Positions 11,806-21,978 of a stretch of 64,000 nucleotides of DNA are shown one piece after another. Origin of the DNA: Taudactylus pleione (taxonomy: Eukaryota; Chordata; Amphibia; Anura; Myobatrachidae); assembly GCA_031769625.1 (NCBI GenBank), contig JAUIMM010000701.1, positions 558,001 through 622,000 on the forward strand, read 5' to 3'. The notes under the pieces were generated by a model. The model saw nothing but the letters and a program-made list of their open reading frames with translations. It made no database searches and was not told where the DNA came from. The stretch's first letter is position 1. Each line of letters starts with the position of its first letter. A program made the position numbers and the translations under genes.

Positions 11806-12040
11806 ACACAGCAGATCTGGGACCCCATTTTTGGTTCTGGCATTGCCTTCTACTACCCTCCAGACTCTCTTACCTGCACAGCTCCTGTCCCTCACTGTGG
11901 GCCTGGCCTCCCTCCTGGCAATTCCCACTCCTCCGGTCCATGAGCTCAGTCATCTTGGTATGATGTAATCTGGACATCCAGCCATCCTGGGAAGGCAGGT
12001 CCATGTGTAACACTCTGGAGGAAGGGAGTGACTACAGTGC
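11806..12040 (+). mobile_element. Possible truncated 3' LTR of gypsy element
   Basis: It starts tgtcacacagcagatctggg just after the pol stop region and continues with C-rich sequence to a short GGGCCTGATTCAG MITE fragment at 12050. The end is not defined and no long match to the proposed 5' LTR was seen. Confidence 0.3.
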
Positions 12041-12049
12041 CAAGACTTA

Positions 12050-12280
12050 GGGCCTGATTCAGAGCCGCTCGCTATTTGCGAGCGCATGCTCTGAATCAGG
12101 GTGGGGAGTATTTTTTTTTTTCCTGTCCGTTCGCTAAGCTGTGCGAGCGGGCAGGAGAGGGTTGCGATTATCGCGACCATCGGCATTGCGAGGAGACCCT
12201 AAGGTAGGGTCTCCGCACTCGCAATGCCGAGTGGACTTCCAGCTCTAATAGAGCCGGAAGTCCACTACTGACATCCCTGA
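12050..12280. mobile_element. GGGCCTGATTCAGAG MITE, partial copy
   Basis: It begins gggcctgattcagagccgctcgctatttgcgagcgcatgctctgaatcaggg and carries family modules (gcgaccatcggcattgcgaggagaccctaaggtagggtctcc, ctctaatagagccggaag) up to ccactactgacatccctga. The right terminus is missing. Confidence 0.7.
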
Positions 12281-12407
12281 GTAATTATTTTTCCAAAAAC
12301 CACTCCAAAATTGTCGGTTTCTTTTATGATTGAATTAGGTCACGAACATAATTTTAAACGTATCCATCACTATTTTATTTGAAAATATATATTTTTTTAA
12401 ACACAGT

Positions 12408-12903
12408 GGGCCTGATTCAGACCCGCTCGCGGGTCGATGTTGGCCCAGTGCGCATGCGCACGACGGAGCCGGCTACGTCGTGCACATGCAGGTGACCCGG
12501 ATAGTGATGGGCAAACCGTCGCTCCGGGTCTCGTACCAAAGGGGGCGTGCTGTCGATGTTGAGTGACAGCAAGCCCCCTTTGGTGGGCGGGCCGGGGGCG
12601 TGGCTACTCAGACGGAGGCGCTCCCATGGGGACGCCTACCGTCTGTGGCCGGCCCCACTGACATCACAAGTGGTAGAGCCGAAAGCACTCTAGGGCTTGC
12701 GGCAATGAGACCCTACCACAAGAATCTCATCGCAAGCCCGATGGTCGCGAAGGTCTTGACCATCGCGACCATCTTCCTGGCCGCTCGCTATAGCTGTGGG
12801 TGGTCAACCACAGCTATGCCAGGAGGCCGTTCTGAAAAACAAGAGGGACGGCCCTGATTCAGAGCGAGCGCTCTGTCAGAGCGTCCGGCTCTGAATCAGG
12901 CCC
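12408..12903. mobile_element. GGGCCTGATTCAGA MITE, complete copy
   Basis: The inverted ends gggcctgattcaga and tctgaatcaggccc are flanked by AGT on both sides (12405-12407, 12904-12906). The interior has the GC-rich paired modules of the family (gcgcatgcgcac, aaagggggcgtgctgtcgat, gacggaggcgctccc, catcgcgaccat). It is non-coding. Confidence 0.85.
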
Positions 12904-12939
12904 AGTATACCATAAAAATAGCAATTTTTATGTTATACT

Positions 12940-13180
12940 GTAGTGATGGCCATTGACGGCTGTACCATCGATGGTTCAACCATCGTTAGAAGCCATCAAT
13001 TGTTTCGCGATTGGTCGAGGAGATCTGTGTAGACCACAACTGCTGATGTTTCCGAAACATCGATTGAGGGTTGCCATCGATTGTGCAACATTGATGGCCA
13101 CCAGCAATGGCAAACCCACTTGGTTTCAGTCAGACAATCGATGGTTTGCAAACCATCAATGGTCGGTTGCCATCCCTAAA
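12940..13180. mobile_element. MITE rich in CATCGATGG words
   Basis: It opens tagtgatggccattg and closes ggttgccatccctaa, with many inverted CCATCGATGG-like words between them (accatcgatggttcaaccatcg, atcgatggtttgcaaaccatcaatgg). This style fits a hAT-like or other foldback MITE. The open frame that runs through it is incidental. Confidence 0.5.
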
Positions 13181-13206
13181 CAGAGGCTCTGCAATATCCA
13201 TCGACC

Positions 13207-13207
<1 letters not shown>

Positions 13208-13245
<38 letters not shown>

Positions 13246-13320
13246 CTGCTCCTGCTTACACACACACATGTGTGTGTGTGTGTGTGTGTATCTATATATA
13301 TATATATATATATATATATT
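13208..13320. repeat. (TA)n-(CA/TG)n-(TA)n microsatellite
   Basis: About 30 bp of TA repeats (13209-13240), then an inverted acacacacacatgtgtgtgtgtg block (13258-13289), then a second TA run (13293-13318). It is self-complementary over most of its length. Confidence 0.95.
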
Positions 13321-13441
13321 TTATTTATTTTATAACTGTTCATATATTGCCCGATCACTGGGGCCAGCAGTGATTGGGACACATGGGGATGGGGAGGCGG
13401 AGCTGAGGCCGGAAAAGAGTGGGCGGGGGCGCTGGGGTACA

Positions 13442-13671
13442 TGGCAGCAACCGCGGCTACCAGAGCTGCTGCTGCTGCTCCTACACAGTGATCTTACTGA
13501 TCACTGTGTTCCGGAGCCGCAGCGGGAGGGTGTCCCACTAGCGGCCCGGAGACATAGCAGCGGTGGCTACCAGAGCCGCCGCTGCTGCTGCTCGTACACA
13601 CACAGTGATCTCATTGATCACTGTTTCGGAGCCGCAGCGGGTGGATGTCCCGCTAGCGGCCCGGAGACATA
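13442..13671. repeat. Tandem duplication, two diverged ~115-bp units
   Basis: The unit 'gctaccagagc[t/c]...cacagtgatct..tgatcactgt...cggagccgcagcgggNgg.tgtccc.ctagcggcccggagacata' occurs at 13442-13556 and again at 13557-13671, with scattered differences. A gctgctgctgc run lies in each unit. There is no coding evidence. Confidence 0.85.
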
Positions 13672-15588
13672 GCTGCTGCTCGTACATGCTGGTACTTGTG
13701 GTTCTCCAAGTACCAGCATGTGGGGGAGGCTTGCTGGGACCTGTAGTTCGACTGTAAAAACAATGTTGTTAATTAAATTTTTTACACACTACATACACTA
13801 TCAACCCGCCAACCACCGCCCTAGGGTGGCAGGGTTAGCCCCGGGTTATCAACCTAGGCCAGGGGTGCCCTAGATAGGTGGACCCCTTTATTGGGGGGGG
13901 TCCCCAACTCCCCAGGGATCCCTGGCCTGGGCTGACTAGCGGTCAGGACTGATGCTGCAGCTGGGGGGACTGGTGAAAGGGCTGTTGCTTCAGCCCCCTG
14001 CTAGAAAGGGTCCGGTGCTGGTTTTAAATATAGGGGTACCTCTACGCAATTTTTCCCCCCTATAATTAAAACCAGGACTGGCCCTGCAGCCTGGTGCTGG
14101 TACCTAATTTACGTTGGAACCCTACACGTTTTGTTCCCCGTAATTTTAGGTACCAGGACAGGCTGGCAAGTCCGGGGCTGGTTAGCCTTTTGGGGGGGGA
14201 CTTCACATCTTTTTTTTTTTTAAATTAACCCTTAGAATATGTCCTCCTCTCAGCAAAGCTTCTTGGGAGTTCTCTCCAGATCTCGCGAGATTTCAGCTCA
14301 CAAGTCTCTCAGCCTGTCCCTCCTTGACTGATAGCACCCGGCTCTGTCACTGCAGAGGAACTGGCATTTTGGTGTCACCCCCTCCGAGAGTGACACCCGG
14401 GTGCAGCCTGCACCCCCCTCATGATGCCAGTGGCGTTTCCTTAATGGCAGATAGCCACTTGTGTGCAGTTCTACCACAAATATAGAGAGAAGGAATACTC
14501 AGCAAGCATATACAGTAAATATCAGTCAGTGCAGCTCTACATTGACTGTGATCGGAATAGTTACTGTACTATATAGAAAATAAGAAGTGGGTGCTTCCTC
14601 CCTTTTCCATTTAATCTTGACATACCTGTAACAATCCTAAGCCACTGTTACTTTAACACTGCTATCGTGGCAAATCCCCAATTTTAAGGCATAGGCACAA
14701 ACCCAACAGTCTTTATTATTAATTAAACAGACTCCCCTCCGGCCACCTCACCCCATAGCTGCTGAACAGCTTTCCCCTTTCTGTGGCAGCATATCCTCGC
14801 TCTGCACTCCCAGGGCAGGATGCACTATCCTCAAAAATGCAGTCAAACCTTCAAAATTGCAGTTTTCTGCAAATGCATCAAAATCCGGAAAGCAAAACTT
14901 TCCAGAGCTTATTCCCTGTAGGCATCTATAGACGGTGTTGCCGAATTTAAACCCTTGGGCTTCTTACCGGAGTCTTTCCCGAGTGGGATCCAGTAGGATC
15001 CCTCCCAGAGTCCCCCGTAGCTTTCGCATGTACTGTACATGCCAACAGCCACGTGTGCGCAGAAGGACTCCTGGGTCATTAACCCTGAAATTCTCTCTTT
15101 GCAAGGTTCAGCTCTTATGAGAAGAACTGTCCCTTGCATATCACTGTGCAACCAGGACTGTAAAGAGCTGGCCCGGGGTCTGTGACCTAATTGTGGGAGG
15201 TGTGGCCATGCCCCCTTAGAAAAAAAAGAAAAAAAACTATTTTCATCGCCGTTTCATGCTGGAGAGGGGGCGCTGTGAGCCCCTTAGCCCAGCGCAAATC
15301 CAGGGAGGGGGACGCGATCAGTGTGATCACTCGCCCCCACAGACAGAGGAGAGGAGACTGCTGCTGCTGCTTAGCAGCTGCAAGCAGTCTCCCACTGCAG
15401 CCCAGCACACAGCAGCATGTGCTGGGCTGCTGACAAGTAGTAGGGGGGGGGGGGCATCTGTCTCGGGCCTGGGTAATTAGTGTGTGTAACCCCTGTGTGT
15501 AACAGTGAAAATGTTTCCGCTGTAAAAAACGGGTACTTCTAATTGATTTCAGCATGCGAAGAATGAATATGATATTTTAAAGCTCTCT
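13672..15588. other. GC-rich repeat-like sequence without genes
   Basis: It includes a hairpin acatgctggtacttgtggttctccaagtaccagcatgt (13685-13721) and paired 'gctggttttaaatataggggtacc' / 'cccctataattaaaaccag' stretches (14008-14075). It also holds a homopolymer-rich block near 15220-15240 and a poly-G tract at 15445-15455. These look like old interspersed repeats that I cannot classify. No splice-supported frame was found. Confidence 0.5.
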
Positions 15589-16056
15589 GGGCCTAATTCA
15601 GACCCGTAGGGCGCTCGCAAGCGGGTCGATGGTGCCCTAATGCGCATGCGCACGACGGAGGGAGCTCCGTCGTGCGCATGCGCGAGACCCGCATAGCGAC
15701 AGCCAAGCTGTCGCTCCGGGTCTTGCACCAAAGGGGGCGTGCTGTCGATGGTGATTGACAGCACGCCCCCTTTGGTGGGCATGCCGGGGGCGTGGCTGCC
15801 AGATGGAGGCGTTCCCGTGATAGAGCCAAAATCACTCCATGGCTTGCGGCCACGAGACCCTACCGCAGGGTCTCGTCGCAAGCCCGATGGTCGCGATGGT
15901 CTTGACCATTGCGACCATCATCATGGACGCTCGCATAAGCTGTGGGTGGTAACCCACAGCTATGCGAGCGTCCAAGAGGCCGCTCCATTTTTAGGTAGGA
16001 GGGCCCTGATTCAGAGCGAGCGCTCTGGTCAGAGCGTCCGGCTCTGAATCAGGCCC
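15589..16056. mobile_element. GGGCCTAATTCAGA MITE, complete copy
   Basis: The ends gggcctaattcaga and tctgaatcaggccc are flanked by TCT on both sides. The interior shares all family modules (gcgcatgcgcacgacggag, aaagggggcgtgctgtcgatggtgattgacagcacgcccccttt, gcgaccatcatcatggacgctcg). Confidence 0.85.
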
Positions 16057-16128
16057 TCTGTTCCAAGATATAGCCCATATATAATGTAGGGGTAATTTAT
16101 TAAATGCTAGGGAATTTTGGCATCATAG

Positions 16129-16703
16129 GTTGGCAAACCTGAATACAGGAATGCTAAAGGTGATGAACAAAGATGGAGAAGATTTCAAGTACCTGAGAAT
16201 GATGCTGAAGTTAAGGAAGGGATCTTTGTTGGTCCGCAAATTAGTCAACGTTTTACGGATAAAATCTTCGACCAAGTCCTCCAGATTAGTGAGGAAGCGG
16301 CTTGGGAAGCCTTTAAAGGTGTTGTGCATGGCTTCTTGGGTAACAAAAGAGCTGGAAACTATGTTGAGAATGGGGACAACCTTCTAGAAAAGTATCATCA
16401 ATTAGGCTGCAACATGCCGCTCAAAATCCCCTTTCTCGACTCTCACCTGGACTTCTTCCCTGATAACTGCGCTGAGTGACGAGTATGGTGAGCGATTCCA
16501 CCAAGACATTTCAGCAATGGAACATAGATATCGGGGTAGATGGAAGGCTACTATGCTTGCTGACTACTGTTGGACAGTGACACGAGATGCCCCAGAAAAG
16601 GAGACAAAGCACAAGCTAAGAGAAAGCTCTCTCATGTATCGGCCACTATTTGAGATAGTCCTTTCGGTTGCTGTATGTTGTTCTGTTTTGTTTTCATATT
16701 TGT
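16129..16703 (+). pseudogene. Nearly open transposon-derived ORF of unknown class
   Basis: One frame runs open from about 16129 to 16473: EYRNAKGDEQRW..., KEGIFVGPQISQRF, HGFLGNKRAGNYVENGDN, YHQLGCNMPLKIPFLDSHLD and FFPDNCAE, then a stop. The second frame from 16475 continues SDEYGERFHQDISAMEHRY, RWKATMLADYCWTVTRDAP and on to 16703. The two join after a single-base shift. From memory, proteins with this conserved block (FLDSHLDFFPDN followed by SDEYGERFHQD) recur in many copies in arthropod, hydrozoan and fish genomes, which suggests a transposon-borne protein. I cannot name its superfamily. No terminal repeats were identified around it. Confidence 0.6.
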
Positions 16704-16709
16704 GATTGA

Positions 16710-17650
16710 TTGAATTGAAACAACTGTTATTAATGTTGTATGAAGAAAATATCAGATTATTTTAAAATTGCTTTTCACTATGACTATATTACTGAAGTAC
16801 ATATAGCGCTAGTTGTGTGGCTGAAAAACTAGTGCTAATAAAAACATTCTGAAGTCATATTAGTTTTTCTTGACCTCAAATTAGTAAAATATTTAGAAAG
16901 GAAACATATTAATATTATTTCTTTGTTGCACAGCGTTAATAAACGCTGCCATGCATGTGATCAGTGGCGGGATACATTGCATTCAAAATGTGATGTGTGC
17001 TGTATCCCTCCCCCAGTCCATTACTAATATGGGGGAGCAGAAGCAAGCAGCATTACTGGGAAGGAGCTGCCATGACGACCCCTGCTACTCAGTGTCAGTG
17101 GCCTGTGCACAGTGAGGGGCACTGTAGTGACAATAACCACACAGAAAAAGAGATATTTTATCACATATACTGTGTTTTAGGCTCCTCATTGTATGGTATC
17201 GTCGTCAACCACTTAGGTACACCTAGTGGTAGTGCCTGTCATGCTTATTGCTAAGCCATTACTATATGTAGGACACATTTTTCTTCTGATGTTCTAAGCG
17301 CTGTACGACTCACAAATGCTTTGTAATCTACTAGGAATGTGTCCTCCCAAGGCAGTTAGTAACTTTTGTGTAAACTTGGAGATTACTTAACAACATGGTT
17401 GTGAAAGCAGTTACAGCTGTATCAAACATAACACTTGCTCCAGCTATTGTTAAATCTTCCTTCCTTTTAATAATACTACTAATAATAATAATGATTTTAG
17501 ATGCTGTCATCTCTGGCTCTCACACTCTGAAACTATATTTAAAGTTCAGATTCTGAGTTGTGAAACATTTTTATAGGTGTTTCTAATATCACTAAAGTAT
17601 ACAGTACTATTATTGATTACAGTAGTATCTAAACATCTACAGGTTAATAG
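16710..17650. other. Intronic or intergenic stretch, nothing recognised
   Basis: AT-rich sequence with scattered words resembling old repeats. No exon, RNA gene or terminal-repeat element is supported. Confidence 0.4.
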
Positions 17651-17659
17651 TAATTATTC

Positions 17660-18367
17660 TGTCTTGCCTTTTAGAGTATTCTTGCCTCACAGCACTGAGG
17701 TCATGGGATTGAGGGCCTGATTCAGAGCTGAATGCTCTGACCAGAGCGCTCGCTCTGAATCAGGGCCCTCCTACCTTTTTTTGGAGCGTCCTCATGGACA
17801 CTCGTATAGCTGTGGGTTACCACCCACAGCTTATGCGAGCGTCCATGATGATGGTCGCGATGGTCTTGACCATCGCGACCATCGGGCTTGCGATGGAGAC
17901 CCTGCGGTAGGGTCTCGCTGCCGCAAGCCCAGGAGTGATTTTGGCTCTATCAGAGCCAAAATCACTCCCACTGACATCACTAGTGATGTCAGTGGGGCCG
18001 GCTTGAACGGTAGGCGTTCCCATGGGAACGCATCCGTCTGGCAGGCACGCCCCCGGCACGCCCACCAAAGGGGGCGTGCTGTCAATCAACATCGACAGCA
18101 CGCCCCCTTTGAAGCGAGACCCGGAGCAATGGAAAGCCCTCGCTCCCCGGGTCTCGCGCATGCGCACGACGGAGCTCCCTCCGTCGTGCGCATGCGCAGT
18201 GGGGAACATCGACCCGCTTGTGAGCGTTCTGCCGCTCGCGAACGGGTCTGAATGACCCCCTGATTCCCACCACGGCCCTAACTGTGTGGAGTTTGTATAT
18301 TCTCCCCATCCTTGTGTGGGTTTCCTTCCACATTCCAAAAATATATATTGGTAGGTTAATTAGCTCC
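17660..18367 (+). repeat. tRNA-type SINE split by a MITE
   Basis: The left part 17660-17712 contains ttgcctcacagcactgaggtcatgggattga. The right part 18261-18367 continues tgattcccaccacggccctaactgtgtggagtttgtatattctcccc and ends with ggtaggttaatt. Removing the MITE and one TGA leaves a continuous SINE core. This gives direct proof of the MITE's 3-bp duplication. Confidence 0.85.
17713..18260. mobile_element. GGGCCTGATTCAGAG MITE inserted in SINE
   Basis: It starts gggcctgattcagagctgaatgctctg and ends with the degraded terminus gggtctgaatgaccccc. TGA occurs on both sides (17710-17712, 18261-18263). The full set of inverted modules is present (catgatgatggtcgcgatggtcttgaccatcgcgaccat, atcactagtgat, gttcccatgggaac, gcgcatgcgcac). 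The open frames in it on both strands are by-products of the palindromes. Confidence 0.9.
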
Positions 18368-18380
18368 CCCCCCAAAAAAA

Positions 18381-18686
18381 ACGGTACTTCCTCATCTTTG
18401 CGACCCCTGCTGAAGGCGCTGGTTACGCTACTTATGTATCTTCACTAGTCAGTGAAGATACGTAAGTAGCGTAAACATGAGGAAATACCATTCGGCTCCT
18501 TGCGGGCTTGCTTCGCTCGCCACGCTGTGGGCACGGTGGCTCCCTTCGCTCGCCACACGGTTATATTTCCCCTCCATGCCGACTTGGATGGTAGGGAATG
18601 GGGTTGAACACTGGCTGATCTAGTGAAGATATGTAAGTGGCGTAACCAGCGCCTCCTGCAGGGGGCCGCAAAGATGAGGAAGTACC
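18381..18686. mobile_element. MITE with GGTACTTCCTCATCTTTGCG termini
   Basis: The left end ggtacttcctcatctttgcg and the right inverse cgcaaagatgaggaagtacc belong to terminal repeats of about 63 bp. Inside are a perfect hairpin (ttacgctacttatgtatcttcac / gtgaagatacgtaagtagcgtaa, 18423-18475) and the word cttcgctcgcca twice. It is non-coding. Confidence 0.8.
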
Positions 18687-18696
18687 AAAAAACCTA

Positions 18697-18889
18697 GGTC
18701 TAAATTTACTAAAGTGAGAGTTTTTAGAAGTGAGTTTTAAAAGTGATGTTCATAGCAACCAATTGGATTCTAGCTAATATCTTCTAGAAGGTGCTAATTA
18801 AATGTTAAGTAGAATCTGATTGGTTGCTATGGGCAACATCACTTTTAAAACTCACTTCTAAAAACTCTCACTTTAGTAAATTTACCCCC
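18697..18889. mobile_element. Palindromic MITE, TA target duplication
   Basis: Same family as 11396-11576: taaatttactaaagtgagagttttt... and its inverse, flanked by TA at 18695-18696 and 18890-18891. This copy has ctagctaatatcttctagaaggtgctaattaaatg in the centre. That segment is the useful reference for the insertions seen in the 41430-41631 copy. Confidence 0.9.
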
Positions 18890-19094
18890 TAGTGTGTAAT
18901 TGTGTGCATGTACATGAGGTAGGAATATTGTTAGCAACAATAGTAATAAACCAGTAAAGTCAGGCTTAAATCTAGATACAAATGCAAAATTATAATTATC
19001 GGCCTAAAAAGTTTTTTTTTACAATAGCACTGGAAACTGGTGGTGCACCCCTGTAGTATATGTGATACAAGAACAAACACACAAAAAGAAAAAG

Positions 19095-19385
19095 GAATAC
19101 TAATTTGTGGGGGCACTCTAAATAAATCTAAATATATCATATAAAACTTAACTTTTAAGGTAAATGGCATATATACAATCATAGACTGTTATAAGCCACG
19201 TAGACACTAAAGACAAATATAAGCATATAAAAAGGAAATATTAGTTGTATTGTGCTAGCCACCAAATGCCTATGGCAACCTATCACTTTGACTCATATCT
19301 GTCTGGATATATGCAATTTACATTAAAAGTAAAGTTTTATATAATATTTTGTTTTTTCTAAGAGTGTCCCCACAAATGGGTATTC
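19095..19385. mobile_element. Short foldback element with GTGGGGGCACTCT arms
   Basis: The left arm gaatactaatttgtgggggcactctaaataaatc...atataaaacttaacttttaa pairs with the right arm ttaaaagtaaagttttatataatattttg...aagagtgtccccacaaatgggtattc. The edge motif resembles that of the 947-3246 palindrome (gttgggggcactcgaatg...aataacttttatta), which suggests a shared family. Confidence 0.7.
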
Positions 19386-19721
19386 ATTTTTATTGTTGTG
19401 TGTTTTTAGGGAACAAAATGAACCTCCCCTAGGGCAAGGAGTCACTTAGATTTTCCAAGTGACCTATGCTTGCTCCATATACTGTAGTAAAGCGCTGCAG
19501 AATATGTGCGCACTATATAAATAACTGGTACTAACTAAATAAAGTAGAGGGATAAATTGGTCAGTATAAGGATATATCCTACTATATAGCTTATGTACTC
19601 TTAGTTGGTGTGTTTATTGTGAGCATATGAGAACAATGTATGGCTCCATTATCACTAATTCGATGTAATAATATATTTATTGTCTCTTTATAAGCTTACA
19701 GTGGCACTTGTCAGACAACAG

Positions 19722-19789
19722 TGGCATCTACCAGCATGAAAGAGAAAAATAATGAACGTACAAGAAGTCTTGTAGCGGAACAGAAGGCT
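19722..19789 (+). CDS. Putative penultimate exon of unrecognised host gene
   Basis: A 68-bp segment between acceptor cagacaacag (AG 19720-19721) and a strong donor ggct|gtaagt (GT 19790). With two leading bases completing the codon begun at 4588, it reads VASTSMKEKNNERTRSLVAE..., ends in phase 0 and continues in frame into the 20337 exon. A competing acceptor at 19700-19701 (cttacag) would add 20 bp and break the frame to the 4488 exon. That acceptor could only be used with another upstream exon. The peptide is charged, with no domain recognised. Confidence 0.5.
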
Positions 19790-20336
19790 GTAAGTTGAAC
19801 ACATGAGCTGACACCAGTGGAAGTGATCTGTTATTCAGTCCAAGTTGCCTCACAGATCCGTGTAACCTGGATCTACAGACTAGCACAAAGCGGATGCTGC
19901 TTGAAGGTTCTACAGTAAGTAGATCTGAGAAGATCTGCAGAATACGTCATTCCAACAAAATGCGTGTTATGTTATTTTCTACAGTGGCCTATGTTAGGTC
20001 TCCAGCGGAGAGGAATATGAACTATGCACTTGGCTCTCTGCAGCGCTATGTTTCACTGCATTGGCAAACGCTTTTCTCCTGTATATTGTCCGAATTTCTT
20101 ATTGACTTGATTTCCTTCTTGTTAAATGCACAAAGCTTTACTGCAGGATTGTTACCTAAGCACCTTGTAAAAATGTGTACACATAAGAAATCTGTGCAAC
20201 TTCTTTTTCAGCCGTTAAACATGTATTACGTCCATTACACTCTTTTTAAGTGTAAATAAGGGGATGCGAGTAGTACTATAATTAATTCTTATTTATTTCT
20301 TGCTTTTGTACGTCTGTTGTGGTTTGCTCTTCGCAG

Positions 20337-20456
20337 GGATATATTATCAATTTGCTACAAGATAAACCATACAAAGTTACCATGACCAACTGTGAAGGAG
20401 TGATTTGCACGCAAGTGAATTCCCGACTTTCTAGCAGCACATTTCCAGCACTGTGA
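20337..20456 (+). CDS. Putative last coding exon of unrecognised host gene
   Basis: The acceptor is tttgctcttcgcag (AG 20335-20336) with a good pyrimidine tract. The phase-0 frame gives 39 residues (GYIINLLQDKPYKVTMTNCE... ending ...SSSTFPAL) and a TGA at 20454-20456, followed closely by another stop. Phase agrees with the exon at 19722. The pattern of acceptor, open frame, stop and downstream AATAAA is what a terminal exon should show. I do not recognise the family. Confidence 0.55.
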   Translation, partial: GYIINLLQDKPYKVTMTNCEGVICTQVNSRLSSSTFPAL

Positions 20457-21235
20457 TAAAGAAAAGTATAGTTCCATAGTTAGAGAAAACCATCACTTGA
20501 TACCAAACATCGGGCCTGATTCAGCAAGGATCGCTATTCTGCTTATACGCATGCAACACAGTTGCTAATATCAGCGGTGACATGTAAATGTTTGCATTCG
20601 CAGTGCAATCGCAGCCTAACATAATGAGGCCCACTTCCCCTTACTCACATCCGTATACTTTGGCAACATAGCGAAACAATCTGTAACATCGCGTAACATC
20701 GGACCCATACGCACAGTTAAGGCAGGTCAGACCTCACTCAGGAATTGCTAACTTCAGCATACGATATGAGGCCTCAGGCTGCGTCTGGTATCGCAGTGGC
20801 TAATTGCACTGACGCACCTGCGTTCGCCCGACCACCCCTGTCACCACCCACAAACAGCACTTCATGTCACTCACTATGCGATGGCTCTGCATATCCTCTG
20901 TGATCGCAGTCCCGATCGCAGCGTCCGGTTTGCGCACTGCAATGCGTACGCATGTGTAGCGCGAATTAATCGGCCGATTGCGTGTGTATAAGCAACTGCG
21001 ATCCTTCCTGAATCAGGCCCCTTGTGAAGAGATTATTACAGGAACAAGAAGCAGTTGAAATTAGTGATGCAAACCTCTGGCAGTATTTATTTTATACTAT
21101 TGTAACATGTTTTTTTATATGTTAAATATTATGCCATGGCCATTGTACTAGGCATGATCCAACTGTTTTGGGAACTGCAGGTTAATATAGAGAAGCCATC
21201 AATATTTCTGAAATAAACTATACACTGCTAAGTAC
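20457..21235 (+). other. Putative 3' UTR with polyadenylation signal
   Basis: Non-coding sequence after the stop at 20456, containing a complete MITE (20512-21020). A canonical AATAAA lies at 21212-21217 (tctgaaataaactatac), with cleavage expected about 20 bases later. No downstream continuation of the gene was seen. Confidence 0.4.
20512..21020. mobile_element. Complete long-type GGGCCTGATTCAG MITE in the 3' UTR
   Basis: The ends gggcctgattcagcaaggatcgc and gcgatccttcctgaatcaggccc are inverse copies. The interior has cgatcgca words and 'gtaacatcgcgtaacatcggaccc', shared with the copies at 1-533 and 49921-50110. It shares terminal bases with the GC-rich family but differs inside, so the two may be mobilised by one transposase. 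Confidence 0.85.
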
Positions 21236-21978
21236 ATGGTCGTTGAATACTCTATGGACTTCTGTGAACTTCTGTGAATGTTCTTTAAAGATTCAGCTCT
21301 CACAAGTACAACAAATTGATTATTTCCTGTGTCTTTCAAGTATATAATGTTTTAATTGTTTCATAGGGAATAACACTATCCTGGAAAAACTGATTTGAGG
21401 GTTACAAACTTATTTCCAACTAGAATGTAAATATTGCTGTAAAAACTTTTTTCACCTTATTAAATTATTAATGCTTCATTACATTTTACTTTTGACTTGT
21501 TTTCATAGTTTTAATCGCTTGCCTGCATTTTTGCGGCCCCTCCCCATTAGCTCTCCCAAATGCTGCCGGCCTGTCAATCACACTGCGACTAAAAAGTTGC
21601 AGCGTGCGACTATGGTAAAGTACTTTGATGCATGCACATTGCAACTTAGACGCATGCACAGTTTACCAATTGTTGCTTAACTGCGAAAACATCAGCATAA
21701 CGTACTTCAGGCCCTTGTGTCCTGCTTTCCGATGCTCAGCTCCAAACAGGTGCTGTATGTGTTGCAGAGATTTTTCAGCAGATGCTGTGTTGTGGGCAGC
21801 CTGGCACTTTAAAATAGAAAGACATTCCCCCAGCCGCTGGGCATGACCATGACACCTTTTTGCAAAGGAGAAGGGATGGGAGTTATGCAGCAAGTAGAGT
21901 ATGATGCATGTATTGTGGGTGCTGCCATATTTAGAAAACCTTTTTTTGGTAAATGCCTAAAGCTTGAATCCTCCATAA
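21236..21978. other. Non-coding stretch with an old repeat fragment
   Basis: The segment 21560-21716 (cctgtcaatcacactgcgactaaaaagttgcagcgtgcgacta...gatgcatgcac...cttcaggccc) matches 23103-23183. It marks copies of one further MITE family with a CAGGCCC end. Nothing else was recognised. Confidence 0.5.

Noticed and set aside
12953..13672. 239-codon plus-strand ORF
   Set aside because: It runs through a MITE, TA/CA microsatellites and a tandem duplication. The residues are runs of I/Y and C/V from simple repeats, with no domain.
17781..18375. Long overlapping ORFs on both strands
   Set aside because: They lie within a GC-rich palindromic MITE. Both-strand openness is a property of the inverted modules.
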